A stretch of 64,000 nt of DNA from CAVRUD01 sp963724285 (GTDB taxonomy: Bacteria; Chloroflexota; Chloroflexia; Thermomicrobiales; UBA6265): NCBI GenBank assembly GCA_963724285.1, contig CAVRUD010000020.1, positions 62,001-126,000 on the forward strand, written 5' to 3'. A program made the position numbers and the translations under genes. Positions 54,601 through 63,581 of this stretch are shown piece after piece. Position 1 is the stretch's first letter. Each line of letters begins with the position of its first letter. The notes under the pieces were generated by a model that searched no databases, had not been told where the DNA came from, and saw only the letters and a program-made list of their open reading frames with translations.

Positions 54601-54779
54601 GGCCACCCCGACGGAACGGGCCGTTCCGCGGGACGGTTGAGCGACGGGCGAACGCTCCGGTGCCGTCGGCACGCAAACTGGGCTGGCTCCCCACGGCCGA
54701 GGCGCCGCCTCGGAATACCCAGCCGCGATCCCCGTCCGCAAATACGCATCTCCTACCGATGTGCCGGCCGGGCGAGCGG

Positions 54780-54828
54780 GCCCATGATCGATCCCATCCT
54801 CTCCCCTTGGATGGGATCGATCATGGGC
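54780..54828. repeat. 20-bp perfect hairpin
   Basis: GCCCATGATCGATCCCATCC and GGATGGGATCGATCATGGGC around a 9-base loop. It lies 28 bases before the start of the stub gene at 54856, too close to be its terminator; a regulatory structure or an operator is possible. Confidence 0.7.
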
Positions 54829-54855
54829 AGAGCGCTCCAGCACGAAGAGGAGTCC

Positions 54856-54990
54856 ATGATGACGTCGAACACAGTTCCGACCGTTTCGCGCCGCACCGCC
54901 CTCGCCGGTCTTGGGGCCGGCGGGCTCGGCCTGACCCTCGCGGCTCGTGGCGCCGCCGCCCAGGACGCGGAATTGATCGCAGGTTTTTGA
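54856..54990 (+). pseudogene. truncated Tat-signal protein
   Basis: GAGGAG upstream and a Tat signal VSRRTALAGLGAGGLGLTLA with AAA cleavage region, then only DAELIAGF before a stop. Everything after the signal is gone and a REP-A array begins about 30 bases later. Likely the start of an exported protein removed by a repeat-associated deletion. Confidence 0.65.
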
Positions 54991-55019
54991 GCGACGTGGT
55001 GGGAACGGGGCGCGCCGTC

Positions 55020-55312
55020 CGCTGTCGCCCGGGCTCACCGTCCGCTGTCGCCCGGGCTCACGGACCAAGGTTGGCCAAAGGTTGGCCCGGGTTCACAGCT
55101 ACAGCCTCTCCGAGGCTAACGAGCCGCGCACCCTAGCCTCGGAGAGGCTGTCCGGTTCAGCCCGGGCCAACCCTGGGCCGTGAGCCCCGGGCGACAGCGG
55201 AGATTGCGTAACCCGCTCCCGGCAACGTCACGAAGACCGCCGATCAATTCCGCAACGTCCATCAACCTGGCGTCCGCCGCCGACGAGGGGTCTTGATAGA
55301 AGTTCTGACGCT
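55020..55312. repeat. REP-A array and duplicated block
   Basis: 55020-55198: CGCCCGGGCTCACCGTCCGC twice, then CAGCCTCTCCGAGGCTAACG and the inverse TAGCCTCGGAGAGGCTGTCC, GAGCCCCGGGCGAC. 55236-55312 is the duplicate of 52111-52180 (ATTCCGCAACGTCCATCAAC, CTGGCGTCCGCCGCCGA); on the minus strand both copies read as YQxPxxAADARLMxVAExIG. Confidence 0.8.
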
Positions 55313-55315
55313 CTC

Positions 55316-55585
55316 CTACGCCATCTCGACCACGACCGCGCCGGGATCGCCCCCCATTGCCGCCGGAGACCCGAGCCGCCCGTCGGTCCCGGTCTCGATC
55401 ACCAACGTCCCGCAGACGGGAATCCAGCCTCGCTTCTCGTCCGACAACATCGCCGTAATCATCCCATCGGAGAGCGGATCCGATAACATGCCGGCGCAAT
55501 AGACCCGCAGTCCCCCGCCGTGCTCGACGAGAAACAACTCCGGTCCGGGCCCGTCGAAAAGGTACCGAATCGCGCAGGTGCTCAC
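55316..55585 (-). CDS. hypothetical protein
   Basis: 89 residues from a GTG with AAAGGA seven bases upstream. CAIRYLFDGPGPELFLVEHG, GLRVYCAGMLSDPLSDGMIT and IPVCGTLVIETGTDGRLGSP; looks like a small beta-rich soluble protein with three cysteines. No family recognised. An ATG at 55603 is an alternative start. Confidence 0.5.
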   Translation of the reverse strand: MSTCAIRYLFDGPGPELFLVEHGGGLRVYCAGMLSDPLSDGMITAMLSDEKRGWIPVCGTLVIETGTDGRLGSPAAMGGDPGAVVVEMA

Positions 55586-55995
55586 CCGTATATCCTTTGC
55601 CAAAGCAAAATGCGCCTATCGCGCTCGGGTTGCCCGAAGGCTTTTTCTCGGCTGCATACCGCGTGCCACCCCGCGCCAATCCAACCTCCGCTACTCCCGG
55701 AGCCCTCCCGCAAACCGCCCTCGGATGTGTTGGCGAGGTGAGGTCGCCAGGAGCAAACGGCGCTCACGGAATCCCCCACTTTCTGCGGACTCACCTAGCC
55801 TGGATGATTCACGGGTACCGCGTCAGGACGGCGGCGCCGCCCGGCGTCGCCCGGGGCTAAAAGACCCCGGGCTGCGTGAGATAAGCGGGCTAAAGACCGG
55901 CTGGAACATGCGCGCCAGTGGCGGAAAGACCCGGACACGGCCCCGCTGTTTCAGCCCCCTTCAGGGGGGTTATAAGGGTCAGCCCGGGGTCTTTA

Positions 55996-57045
55996 ACGCT
56001 TGTTGTGAGATAGAAGGGAAGGTCTCGGTCGGCTACGGTTGGGGTGTTGGACCCCCCGCCTTTGCGACAGGAGCCCCGCCCGTGGTCGATCCCGAGACCT
56101 TCCTGACGGAGTTGTACGTGGCCGTCGACACGATCTGCAAGGCCGAGATCAGCATCCCCGTCCGCCCGGGACCCGCCCCGGCCTTGAGCCCGAGCGAGGT
56201 CGTCACGCTGGCGATCTACGGCCAGTGGACGCGGTTCGGCTCCGAGACCGCCTTCTATGGCCACCTGTGGCGAACGCTGCGTCCCCTCTTCCCAACCCTG
56301 CCGAGCCACGCCCAGTTCAACCGGGCGATCCGCGCCCACCACGCCGCCGTCGCCGCGGTCGCCCTGGCCCTCGGGCGCTCGTTGGCGGTCGGCGACGACC
56401 GCGCCTACGAGGTGGTGGACGGCACCGGCTTGGTCACCCGCAACGCCAAGCGGCGCGGGCGGGCTGGCTCTGGCACCGCCGACGTCGGGAAATGCACCCG
56501 GGTCGGCTGGTACGAGGGGGCGCGGCTGTTGGTGGCGACCACGCCGGCCGGAGCCATCACCGGCTGGGGGCTCGGCCCGGCCTCCACCAACGACCGCGCC
56601 CTGGCCGAGACCTTCTTCGCCGCCCGGGCCGACCCCCAGCCCGGCCTGCCCGGGGTCGGCGCCCCCGACCAGCGACCGGTATGTGGCCGACATGGGCTTC
56701 AGCGGGCTGGCGTGCCAGCCGCATTGGGACGCCGCCTACGGGGCGGTCGTCGTCAGCGCCCCCCAGACCGGGAGCAAACGGGCGTGGTCCAAGCCCTGGC
56801 GGCGGTGGATCGCCGGCATCCGCCAGGGCATCGAATCGGTCAACGACCGGCTGCTCTTCGTCTGCGGCCTGGACCGGGAGCGGCCCCACGCGATGGATGG
56901 GCTGCTGGCCCGGCTGGCGGCGGCGGTCGGCTTGCACAATTTCTGCGCCTGGCTCAACCGCGCGCACGGCCGTGGCCTCCTCGAATTCGCCGACCTCGTC
57001 GATTGGCCCTGACCCCATGACCACCCCACAACTCACAACAAGCTT
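55996..57045. mobile_element. IS982-like insertion sequence inside a REP-B hairpin
   Basis: 1050 bp with 14-bp ends ACGCTTGTTGTGAG and CTCACAACAAGCTT (one mismatch) and TTTA duplicated on both sides (55992-55995, 57046-57049). Rejoining the flanks across TTTA restores the REP-B stem CCCGGGGTCTTTAGCCCCGG exactly, proving insertion into a pre-existing REP. Confidence 0.88.
56082..57012 (+). pseudogene. IS982/IS4-type DDE transposase, frameshifted
   Basis: About 309 residues if repaired. GTG start with CAGGAG upstream: VDPETFLTELYVAVDTICKA, LSPSEVVTLAIYGQWTRFGS, PSHAQFNRAIRAHHAAVAAV, AYEVVDGTGLVTRN (first Asp), GWGLGPASTNDRALAE. At the CCCCC run 56662-56666 the frame shifts by one; the other frame continues SDRYVADMGFSGLACQPHWD (second Asp) and QGIESVNDRLLFVCGLDRER (Glu) to 57012. 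Likely inactive as assembled. Confidence 0.82.
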
Positions 57046-58313
57046 TTTAGCCCCGGGCGACGCACAGTCGGCGCCGCCGTTCCCACGGCGCCCATGAAGA
57101 ATCCGGCTAAAGCAACCACGGGGAAGTCCGCGGGAACCCCGAGATACACCTGCCCGAAGGTCCCATAACGTTGCTCAGAGGCGAAGACATGATGTCTCAT
57201 CGTCTGGACATCCCGGAAGCAACGTTCCAACGGGCTGGAGGCTCGAAACGCCGTCGTTCCCGCGATGCTGCATGCGAGCTCCACCGCCTGGACGGCGCTG
57301 CTCATCGCGTGGGCCATCGCGAGCAGGAGGTCCGCCTTCTGCTCCAGCGAGTGGGTCTCGCCGTCGACGCATCTCCGCCACGCTTCGCTCAGGGTGTCAA
57401 GAAGCAACAAGCGCCCTGAGCGCAGGATCGCTTCCGCTCGGCCCAGCTGGACTTGGGCTGACGCCCGTTCCTTCAGCAGACCACTCGACGCCACCGGAGT
57501 CTTGGTCCGGGCGAGTTCGGTCACCTCGTCGAGAGCTCGTCGCGCCACCCCCAGCATCGGCGTCGGGATACCGGACGCCGCCGCGCCCACGACCGGGAGT
57601 CGATACAGCGGGCCTCGATAGTGCGATCCCGGCTCGAAGTCCGGCACCATCGGAAAGGTCCTGGACCGGGGCACGTACACGTCGGTCACGGAGATGTCGT
57701 TGCTGCCCGTGCCCCGCATCCCCATGACGTCCCACGTATCGATGATTTCGCACTCCTCGCTCGGGAAGTAGACCATGCGCATCTCGGGCTCGTCTCCGGC
57801 GGATTCGTCCTCGTCCACGAGGACCGTCGACGAGATCCAGTCGGCGTCATAGCAGTTGCTGACGAACGGGGCTCGACCAGAGATGCGGTATCCGCCGTTG
57901 GCCGACGTCGCCTTCAGGGGGCGGCCGAACTGGGCGGCGATCAGGATGTCCGCTCCGCGGCTGTAGATCTCCTCGGCTCCTTCGTCGGGGAGACGGCAAC
58001 AGAAGAAGGCCCAGTCCAGAGGGTTCTCCAGGGTCCACGCCGCAGCAGAGTCGTGGCGACCGATCTCCTCACCGACGAGGGCGCGGGTAACGGGGTCGGT
58101 CTCCAACCCCCCGAGCGAACGGGGAGTTGTCATTCGCAGGAGGCCCGTCTCGCGCAGTGCCTTCAAGACCGGCTGCGACAGTCGTCGTTCCCGCTCTGCT
58201 TCCTCGCTGTGCGCCCGGATGATCGGGGCGATCTCGCGCGCTGCGTCGAGCAGAGAGGTGTCGGGTTCCCAAGGCATTTGGCTTGTTCCTGGCGTTGACA
58301 GGGTTCCGGTCAT
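57033..58313 (-). CDS. acyl-CoA dehydrogenase-like flavin monooxygenase, C-terminus altered by repeat
   Basis: 426 residues, GGAGGT at ideal spacing before the ATG at 58313. LDAAREIAPIIRAHSEEAER, TPRSLGGLETDPVTRALVGE, DSAAAWTLENPLDWAFF, VMGMRGTGSNDISVTDVYVP and QTMRHHVFASEQRYGTFGQV follow the group D acyl-CoA dehydrogenase fold (HsaA/DszC-like FMNH2 monooxygenases). The last 24 residues (from GFFMGAVGT) are encoded by repeat X2, and the stop codon lies inside the IS at 55996-57045. Downstream of an FAD oxidase in one operon. Confidence 0.87.
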   Translation of the reverse strand: MTGTLSTPGTSQMPWEPDTSLLDAAREIAPIIRAHSEEAERERRLSQPVLKALRETGLLRMTTPRSLGGLETDPVTRALVGEEIGRHDSAAAWTLENPLDWAFFCCRLPDEGAEEIYSRGADILIAAQFGRPLKATSANGGYRISGRAPFVSNCYDADWISSTVLVDEDESAGDEPEMRMVYFPSEECEIIDTWDVMGMRGTGSNDISVTDVYVPRSRTFPMVPDFEPGSHYRGPLYRLPVVGAAASGIPTPMLGVARRALDEVTELARTKTPVASSGLLKERASAQVQLGRAEAILRSGRLLLLDTLSEAWRRCVDGETHSLEQKADLLLAMAHAMSSAVQAVELACSIAGTTAFRASSPLERCFRDVQTMRHHVFASEQRYGTFGQVYLGVPADFPVVALAGFFMGAVGTAAPTVRRPGLKSLL

Positions 58314-58318
58314 CGCGC

Positions 58319-59701
58319 TCACCTCCGCTTCGCCGGAGCGATGTTCTGGTTGACGTGGAAGAGGTTGTCCGGGTCATAGGCCGCCTTCACGGCGGAGAGC
58401 CGCTCGTAGTTGGCGCCGTAGTTCTCGGCGGCACGGTGCGCGTCGTCGCCGGACATGAAGTTGACGTAGCCCCCGTCGCTGCCCGAGTGGGGATGAATGG
58501 CTGCGTAGTAGTCCCTCACCCACTTGGTGTTGGCCTCGTTGTCGGCCGGGTCAGGCCAGATCCCGACGATCACCGGCGCAAAGCTCTTGTCCCGGTGTCC
58601 GAAGGCGGTCTCGTCGGCGCCGACTCGCTGCGCCGCGCCGTTGATCGGGTGGAGATGCATGGACGAGTGCACGTTCGGCGTCCTCTTGCCATGTTCGACG
58701 TGAGCAGCGATCGCCGCGTCGGTGAGCTCGGTGGCGAAGTCCGCTTTCCAGTAGTTCTGCATGCCCTTCGGGACGAAATCGTCGAAGGCGCTCTGCAGGG
58801 CCGGGAACGGCATCACCTCGACCAGCTCCGCCTTCACCTCGGCGACATCGCGGAGTGGCCGGAGCACCTGCTCGGCCTCCTCATGGGGACCGTTCCAGCA
58901 CGTGACCAGCACGCAGAACAGATCCCCGACCCGGTCCTCGGGGATGAACGGCAGCGGAGGCGCGATCTGCCAGCCGAAGAGGCATCCCAGCTGCTCGGGC
59001 GCCTCGTTGATGAAGGAGCGGTAGCACTCCAGGACCGCCGTGGCATCGTCGAAGTCGTAGAACAGCGGGCCGCCCACGACATCACCGACCTCGTGGAGCC
59101 GGAACTCGAAGCTGGTGACGACCCCGAAGTTGCCGCCGCCGCCGCGCAGTGCCCAGAACAGATCCTCGTTCTGATAGTCGCTGGCCGTGACCTGCCGGCC
59201 ATCGGCGAGAACGACATCGGCCGAGAGCAGGTTGTCGATGGAGAGCCCCACGCTGCGGGTGAGGTAGCCGATGCCGCCACCCAGCGTGAGGCCAGCCACC
59301 CCGGTCGTGGAGACGATCCCGCCGGGCGCGGCCAGGCCGAACGGGTAGGTCGCGTGGTCGACATCCCCCCAGGTCGCGCCGCCCCCGACCCGGGCGACCT
59401 TCTTGGCCGGGTCGACCCGCACGCCCTTCATGGGCGAGAGGTCGATGACCAGCCCGTCGTCCACCGTGCCGAATCCGGGAACGCTGTGGCCGCCGCCCCG
59501 GATGGCCAGGTCGACGCCGCCGTCGCGGGCAGCGGCGATCACGGCCATCACGTCGGCTGAATCCATGCACTGGACGACGGCGCGGGGCCTGCGGTCGTGC
59601 ATGGCGTTGTAGACGGCGCGGGCGTCGTCGTAGTCGGGGTCCGAGGCGGTGATGACGCGCCCTCGCACCGTTTCGGTCAATGCCTTGATCGTGTCGCTCA
59701 T
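58319..59701 (-). CDS. FAD-binding oxidoreductase (BBE type)
   Basis: 460 residues, GAGGAGCACGCA before the ATG. IRGGGHSVPGFGTVDDGLVI carries the His for FAD attachment, then GGATWGDVDHATYPFGLAAP, TGVAGLTLGGGIGYLTRSVG, and C-terminal YGANYERLSAVKAAYDPDNL. Paralogue of 11213-12634. Its stop lies five bases before the start of the acyl-CoA dehydrogenase-like gene, so both flavoenzymes are probably co-translated and act on the same substrate class. Confidence 0.92.
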   Translation of the reverse strand: MSDTIKALTETVRGRVITASDPDYDDARAVYNAMHDRRPRAVVQCMDSADVMAVIAAARDGGVDLAIRGGGHSVPGFGTVDDGLVIDLSPMKGVRVDPAKKVARVGGGATWGDVDHATYPFGLAAPGGIVSTTGVAGLTLGGGIGYLTRSVGLSIDNLLSADVVLADGRQVTASDYQNEDLFWALRGGGGNFGVVTSFEFRLHEVGDVVGGPLFYDFDDATAVLECYRSFINEAPEQLGCLFGWQIAPPLPFIPEDRVGDLFCVLVTCWNGPHEEAEQVLRPLRDVAEVKAELVEVMPFPALQSAFDDFVPKGMQNYWKADFATELTDAAIAAHVEHGKRTPNVHSSMHLHPINGAAQRVGADETAFGHRDKSFAPVIVGIWPDPADNEANTKWVRDYYAAIHPHSGSDGGYVNFMSGDDAHRAAENYGANYERLSAVKAAYDPDNLFHVNQNIAPAKRR

Positions 59702-59764
59702 TGCGTGCTCCTCTTCTCGATTTCGCCAGAGGATGCACCGCCGGCGTTCCCGAAGCGTTCCCTC

Positions 59765-62700
59765 TCAGCCGGGCTCGTTCAGAAGGTCCGTTGCTGCACG
59801 GAACGCCGGGAGATCATGGCCCGACGGAATGGTCTCGACGAGGTCCCCGAGTTGCTCACGCACTGCTTGATCGGGAAATCGACTGGCCAGGGAGTGGAGC
59901 GCCCGAAGCTCCAGCCAGCCCGCGCCTTGCTGGTCGGCGACCTCGACGGCGCTGCGCAGCGACGCCGGCGGCTTCGGATTCTCCGCTGCGATACGCCAGC
60001 TCCCCATCGACTCGCCACAGCTCGGCCTCGAGATAGCGCTGGTTGCGGCGGTGTGACCATGAGAGCCCCTCGCGTGTGGCGGCTCGTCCTTGGTGGAGCT
60101 CACCGGCCATGCCGCGAGCCCGGGCGAGCAGCAGGAGACAGTACGTCAGGTGCAGGGTCTCCCCATCGGTGCGCGAGCGCGCCACCGATCGCACGATCTT
60201 CTCGATGCCCGCCGGCGATCCCTCGCAGACCTCCAGCCAGCCCCGGAGGGCCTCCAGGACGACTACGAGGTAGCGCTCCGAAAGGCGCTTCCACAGAAGC
60301 TCAGCGTCGCCGAGGAGCTCGGCGAGGCGGAGGAGGTCTTCGGATTCGGCCGCGATGATCGCCGCGTAGGTGAGTGACGTACCACCAGCGTCATGAGATG
60401 ATCGAGATCGACGGCCAGCTCGAGAGCAGATCGGGCTCTCTCGTCGGCCCGGCCGGCGTCTCCCGCCCACAGGTCGACCCAGGCCAGCCGTACGAGACAG
60501 ACCGCCTTCGGGTCCTGGGCGTACAACGCCAGATGCTCGTCGCGACGGGACACGTCATAGGCTTCAATAGCGCCTTCGAGATAGTGACGGGCGATCGCCA
60601 GATCGCCCCGCCAGAACGCACTCACGCCGAGGAGATACCGGCCCTCGGTCTTCGCGATCGGATCATGCCTCTCATCGTCGAGGAGGGCCTGGCCGAGTTC
60701 ACTGCACTCGTCGAAGCGGCAGCCCTGCAGCCGGGCGAGGCCGAGACCGCGGAGAATCGGTGCGTCCACGGGTCGGTGAAGCTTGCGGCAAAGCGAGAGG
60801 GCTCGTTCATAGAGTCGGTGCGCACTGTTGGAGCCGTAGCCCTCGAGGGCCACAAGGGGGGATCCGAGAGCGATCCGGACATCGAGTTCGAGCGCATCGC
60901 GGTCGGGCGACGTCGGCAGGTCAGCGAGCAGTGAGAGCGCTCGCCGAAACATGGTGACCGCTTCATCGAGAGCCGACACCGCCACCGCTCGGGCCCCCGC
61001 CCTGCGGTAGGCATCGATGGCCGGTTCGACCATACCGGCCTGATCGTAGTGCGCGGCCAGCTGCGGGCTGGCCGCGTCGATGTGGTCCTGGAACTCGACC
61101 GCGATCGCCTCGGCGACGGCCCGGTGGAGTTGACGTCGACGAGCTGGACTGAGCATCTCCAGGGCGACCGCCCGAAGCTTGTCGTGGCTGAAGTCGTAGG
61201 TGAGCCCCTGATCGCGGATGATCCGTCGACGCCAGAGCTCGTCGAGATGGTCGACAAGCTCTGGCTCGCCGATCCCGGTGGCCGAGACCAGCAGACCGAC
61301 CGAGAAGGGCCGACCGATGACGGCCGCCACCTCGGCAAGCCGCCGAGCGCCGTCAGGGAGTTGGCCCAGTCGGGCGCCCAGCACCGCCCGCATCGTGGGA
61401 GTGAGCGCCGCCTGACTTCCCTCAGGGGAGACCCCGGCTCGAAGCACTTCGATGACGAAGAGGGGGTTGCCCTCGGTCTCCACCCAGAGTCGTGCCGCGA
61501 GTTCCGGATCGATCGTGTCGGCATTGCGGAGCCGAGCAGCGAGCGTCGCCGTGGTGGCCTCATCGAGCCGGTCGAGGGGCACGGTGGTCACTGCCTGGTC
61601 GTGGCCCAAAGCGTCGACGAGTCTAACGAGGGGATGATGCTCTGGGATCTCCTCCAAGCGGACGGTGCCGACGATCAGGACCGGCGTCGCCTGACCGGAA
61701 CGGACAACGAAGCCGATCAACTCGATGGTCTCGGCGTCACACCACTGCAGATCGTCGATGATCAGCAAGCGCGGGCGGTCGCCGACAGTGATGGCTCGGT
61801 TCACAGCATCGAACAACCGATGGCGCTGTGCCAGGTCGCCCGACTGGCTCGGTCCAGATGGCTGGGCAGCGTCTAGGAGTTCGGGCAGGAGGCGAGCGAG
61901 CTCGGCCCTCCAGACCGTGTCGAGCGTGTCGATGTGGCTCCGGAGAGCATCCGATCGGAGTAGGTCTACCACTGGGCCCCACGGCAGTCTGCCCGCGGCC
62001 TCGTACGCACGAGCCGATGCCACCACGTATCCCTCTGCTCGAACGCGCCTGCCGAACTCCATCGCGAGACGGGACTTTCCGATCCCCGGCTCCCCGGTCA
62101 CCAACACGAGATGTGCCCCACCCTCCCGCACGGTACTCCAGGCCTCGTTGAGCTGGTTCAACTCCAGGTCGCGGCCCACGAAAGGCGATTCGGCGACGGG
62201 TGCCAGGTCCTCGCCGCGCACCTCTTCGCGGTTGACTGTGCCGGCCCGGAGCTGTCGGTACATGGCCCGGATCGCCTCCCCCGGTGCCACCCCGAGGTCG
62301 CGATCCAGCACCTCCGCACACCGGTGGTAGGAGCGCAGCGCCGCGGCTCTATCGCCAAGTGCGAGATGTGCTTCCATCTGGATTCGAACGGCCGCTTCGT
62401 CAGTAGGCTCCAGGTCGATGACGCGCTGGGCATGCTTGATCGTGGCATTGTGGTCGTCGCGCCCCGCAGCCTCTTCTGTCAGCCGCACGAAGGCCCCGTA
62501 CGCCTCGGCTCGGAGTTTCGCTCGCTCGTCCAGGACCCAGTCGTCATAGCAAGCTGGAAGGAGATCGCCCGAATAGAGGCGCGCGGCGAGCTCGAGATCA
62601 CCGACCGCTATGGCTTCGCGGAACCTCAGCACGTCGACCTCGCTCGGCCCGGTCGGAATCCACCGGACAATCTCGTTGTCGATCTCGACGAACTCACCGA

Positions 62701-62971
62701 TATCGGGAAGGGAATGCCGGAAGTCGTGGAGCAGCTTTCTGAGGTTGGTGCGCGCCTGACGTTCGTTGGAGTCGGGCCAGAGCTCGAACGCGAGTCGCGA
62801 GCGGTGCTGCAGGTCTCTCCGCAACGTGATCAACGCCAGGAACCGCTGCAAGCGAAGAGTGTTGAAGGCGCCGAGACGGCGGCCGTCCAAGATGACTTCG
62901 ACTGCACCGAGCAGTCGGACCTCGAGCCGCGCCGGCGATTCGCTACTGACCCTGCTCCTGTCACTCGGCAT
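59765..62971 (-). pseudogene. BTAD/AfsR-type ATPase regulator with two frameshifts
   Basis: Would encode about 1070 residues. AGAGGAG upstream of the ATG at 62971. N-terminal OmpR-like and BTAD regions (RLEVRLLGAVEVILDGRRLG, AVGDLELAARLYSGDLLPAC, YHRCAEVLDRDLGVAPGEAI), AAA ATPase with Walker A GEPGIGKSRL and Walker B LLIIDDLQWCDAETIELIGF, then TPRs. Frame changes occur near 60385 and near 59960; the three frames together give a continuous TPR region ending RAATDLLNEPG. Likely activator of the FAD oxidase/monooxygenase operon downstream, and inactive as assembled. Confidence 0.82.
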
Positions 62972-63160
62972 ACGGCTCCTCTGGTAGCGGTCCAACCTCC
63001 CAGAGTCTGTTATTCCCCTGGCCCGTGTCGATGTTCATGCGTCTGATTGTAAAGGTGACAACGGCGTGACAAGTATGGCTCGTAGACTGAGGGCAACGAC
63101 GGACACCAGAGGCATGCCGCAGGTCACACTCGACAGCGCCAAAGGATGACGGAAGAAACG

Positions 63161-63541
63161 ATGAGTGCCATGACCAACACCGCCGGGGCCATCCACGGCT
63201 TCTTCGACCGCTATGCCGCCGCCCTCTTGGCCAGGGATGAGCAGGCGATCGCCGGCATGTACGCCGTCCCCTCGCCTATCCTGTTTCCCGACCAGTCCAT
63301 ATCCGTCACCGACGCCAAGCAGACCGAGGTCTTCTTCGCTCCCGCCTGGGGCCAATACGAGGGAATCGACACGATCGACGTACAGATCGTCGTCATGGGC
63401 GAGGCGCCGCACAGCGTCTGGGCCGACGTCACCTGGCTCCACGGCGGCGAGACGCGCGAGCGCTTCTGCTACCAACTCATCGACCGACCCGGCGGATACC
63501 AGATCGCGGTGCTCACGCCCATGGAATTGCCGCCGCGCTGA
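63161..63541 (+). CDS. SnoaL/NTF2-like protein
   Basis: 126 residues. AGAIHGFFDRYAAALLARDE, AIAGMYAVPSPILFPDQS, GIDTIDVQIVVMGEAPHSVW and YQLIDRPGGYQIAVLTPM fit the NTF2-like cone fold. Either a small-molecule isomerase/hydratase or a binding protein. ATG at 63161 has GGAAG upstream; 63146 is an alternative. Divergent from the BTAD regulator. Confidence 0.78.
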   Translation: MSAMTNTAGAIHGFFDRYAAALLARDEQAIAGMYAVPSPILFPDQSISVTDAKQTEVFFAPAWGQYEGIDTIDVQIVVMGEAPHSVWADVTWLHGGETRERFCYQLIDRPGGYQIAVLTPMELPPR

Positions 63542-63581
63542 CGGTTGCGACGACCGGCGTAACCGATAGCCTGCCGTCCGC

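Larger units (their letters stand above)
55796..57109. mobile_element. composite repeat X2 with REP-B pair, interrupted by an IS
   Basis: Outer ends TAGCCTGGATGATTCACGGG and CCCATGAAGAATCCGGCTA are inverse, as in X1 (21958-22283). Inside are REP-B copies at 55843-55904 (+) and 55952-55995 continued at 57046-57063 (-). Without the 1050-bp IS and its 4-bp duplication the element is about 260 bp. Confidence 0.78.

Noticed and set aside
54064..55068. 334-codon minus-strand frame opposite the methyltransferase
   Set aside because: Antisense to a clear methyltransferase and extends through a hairpin and REP sequence.
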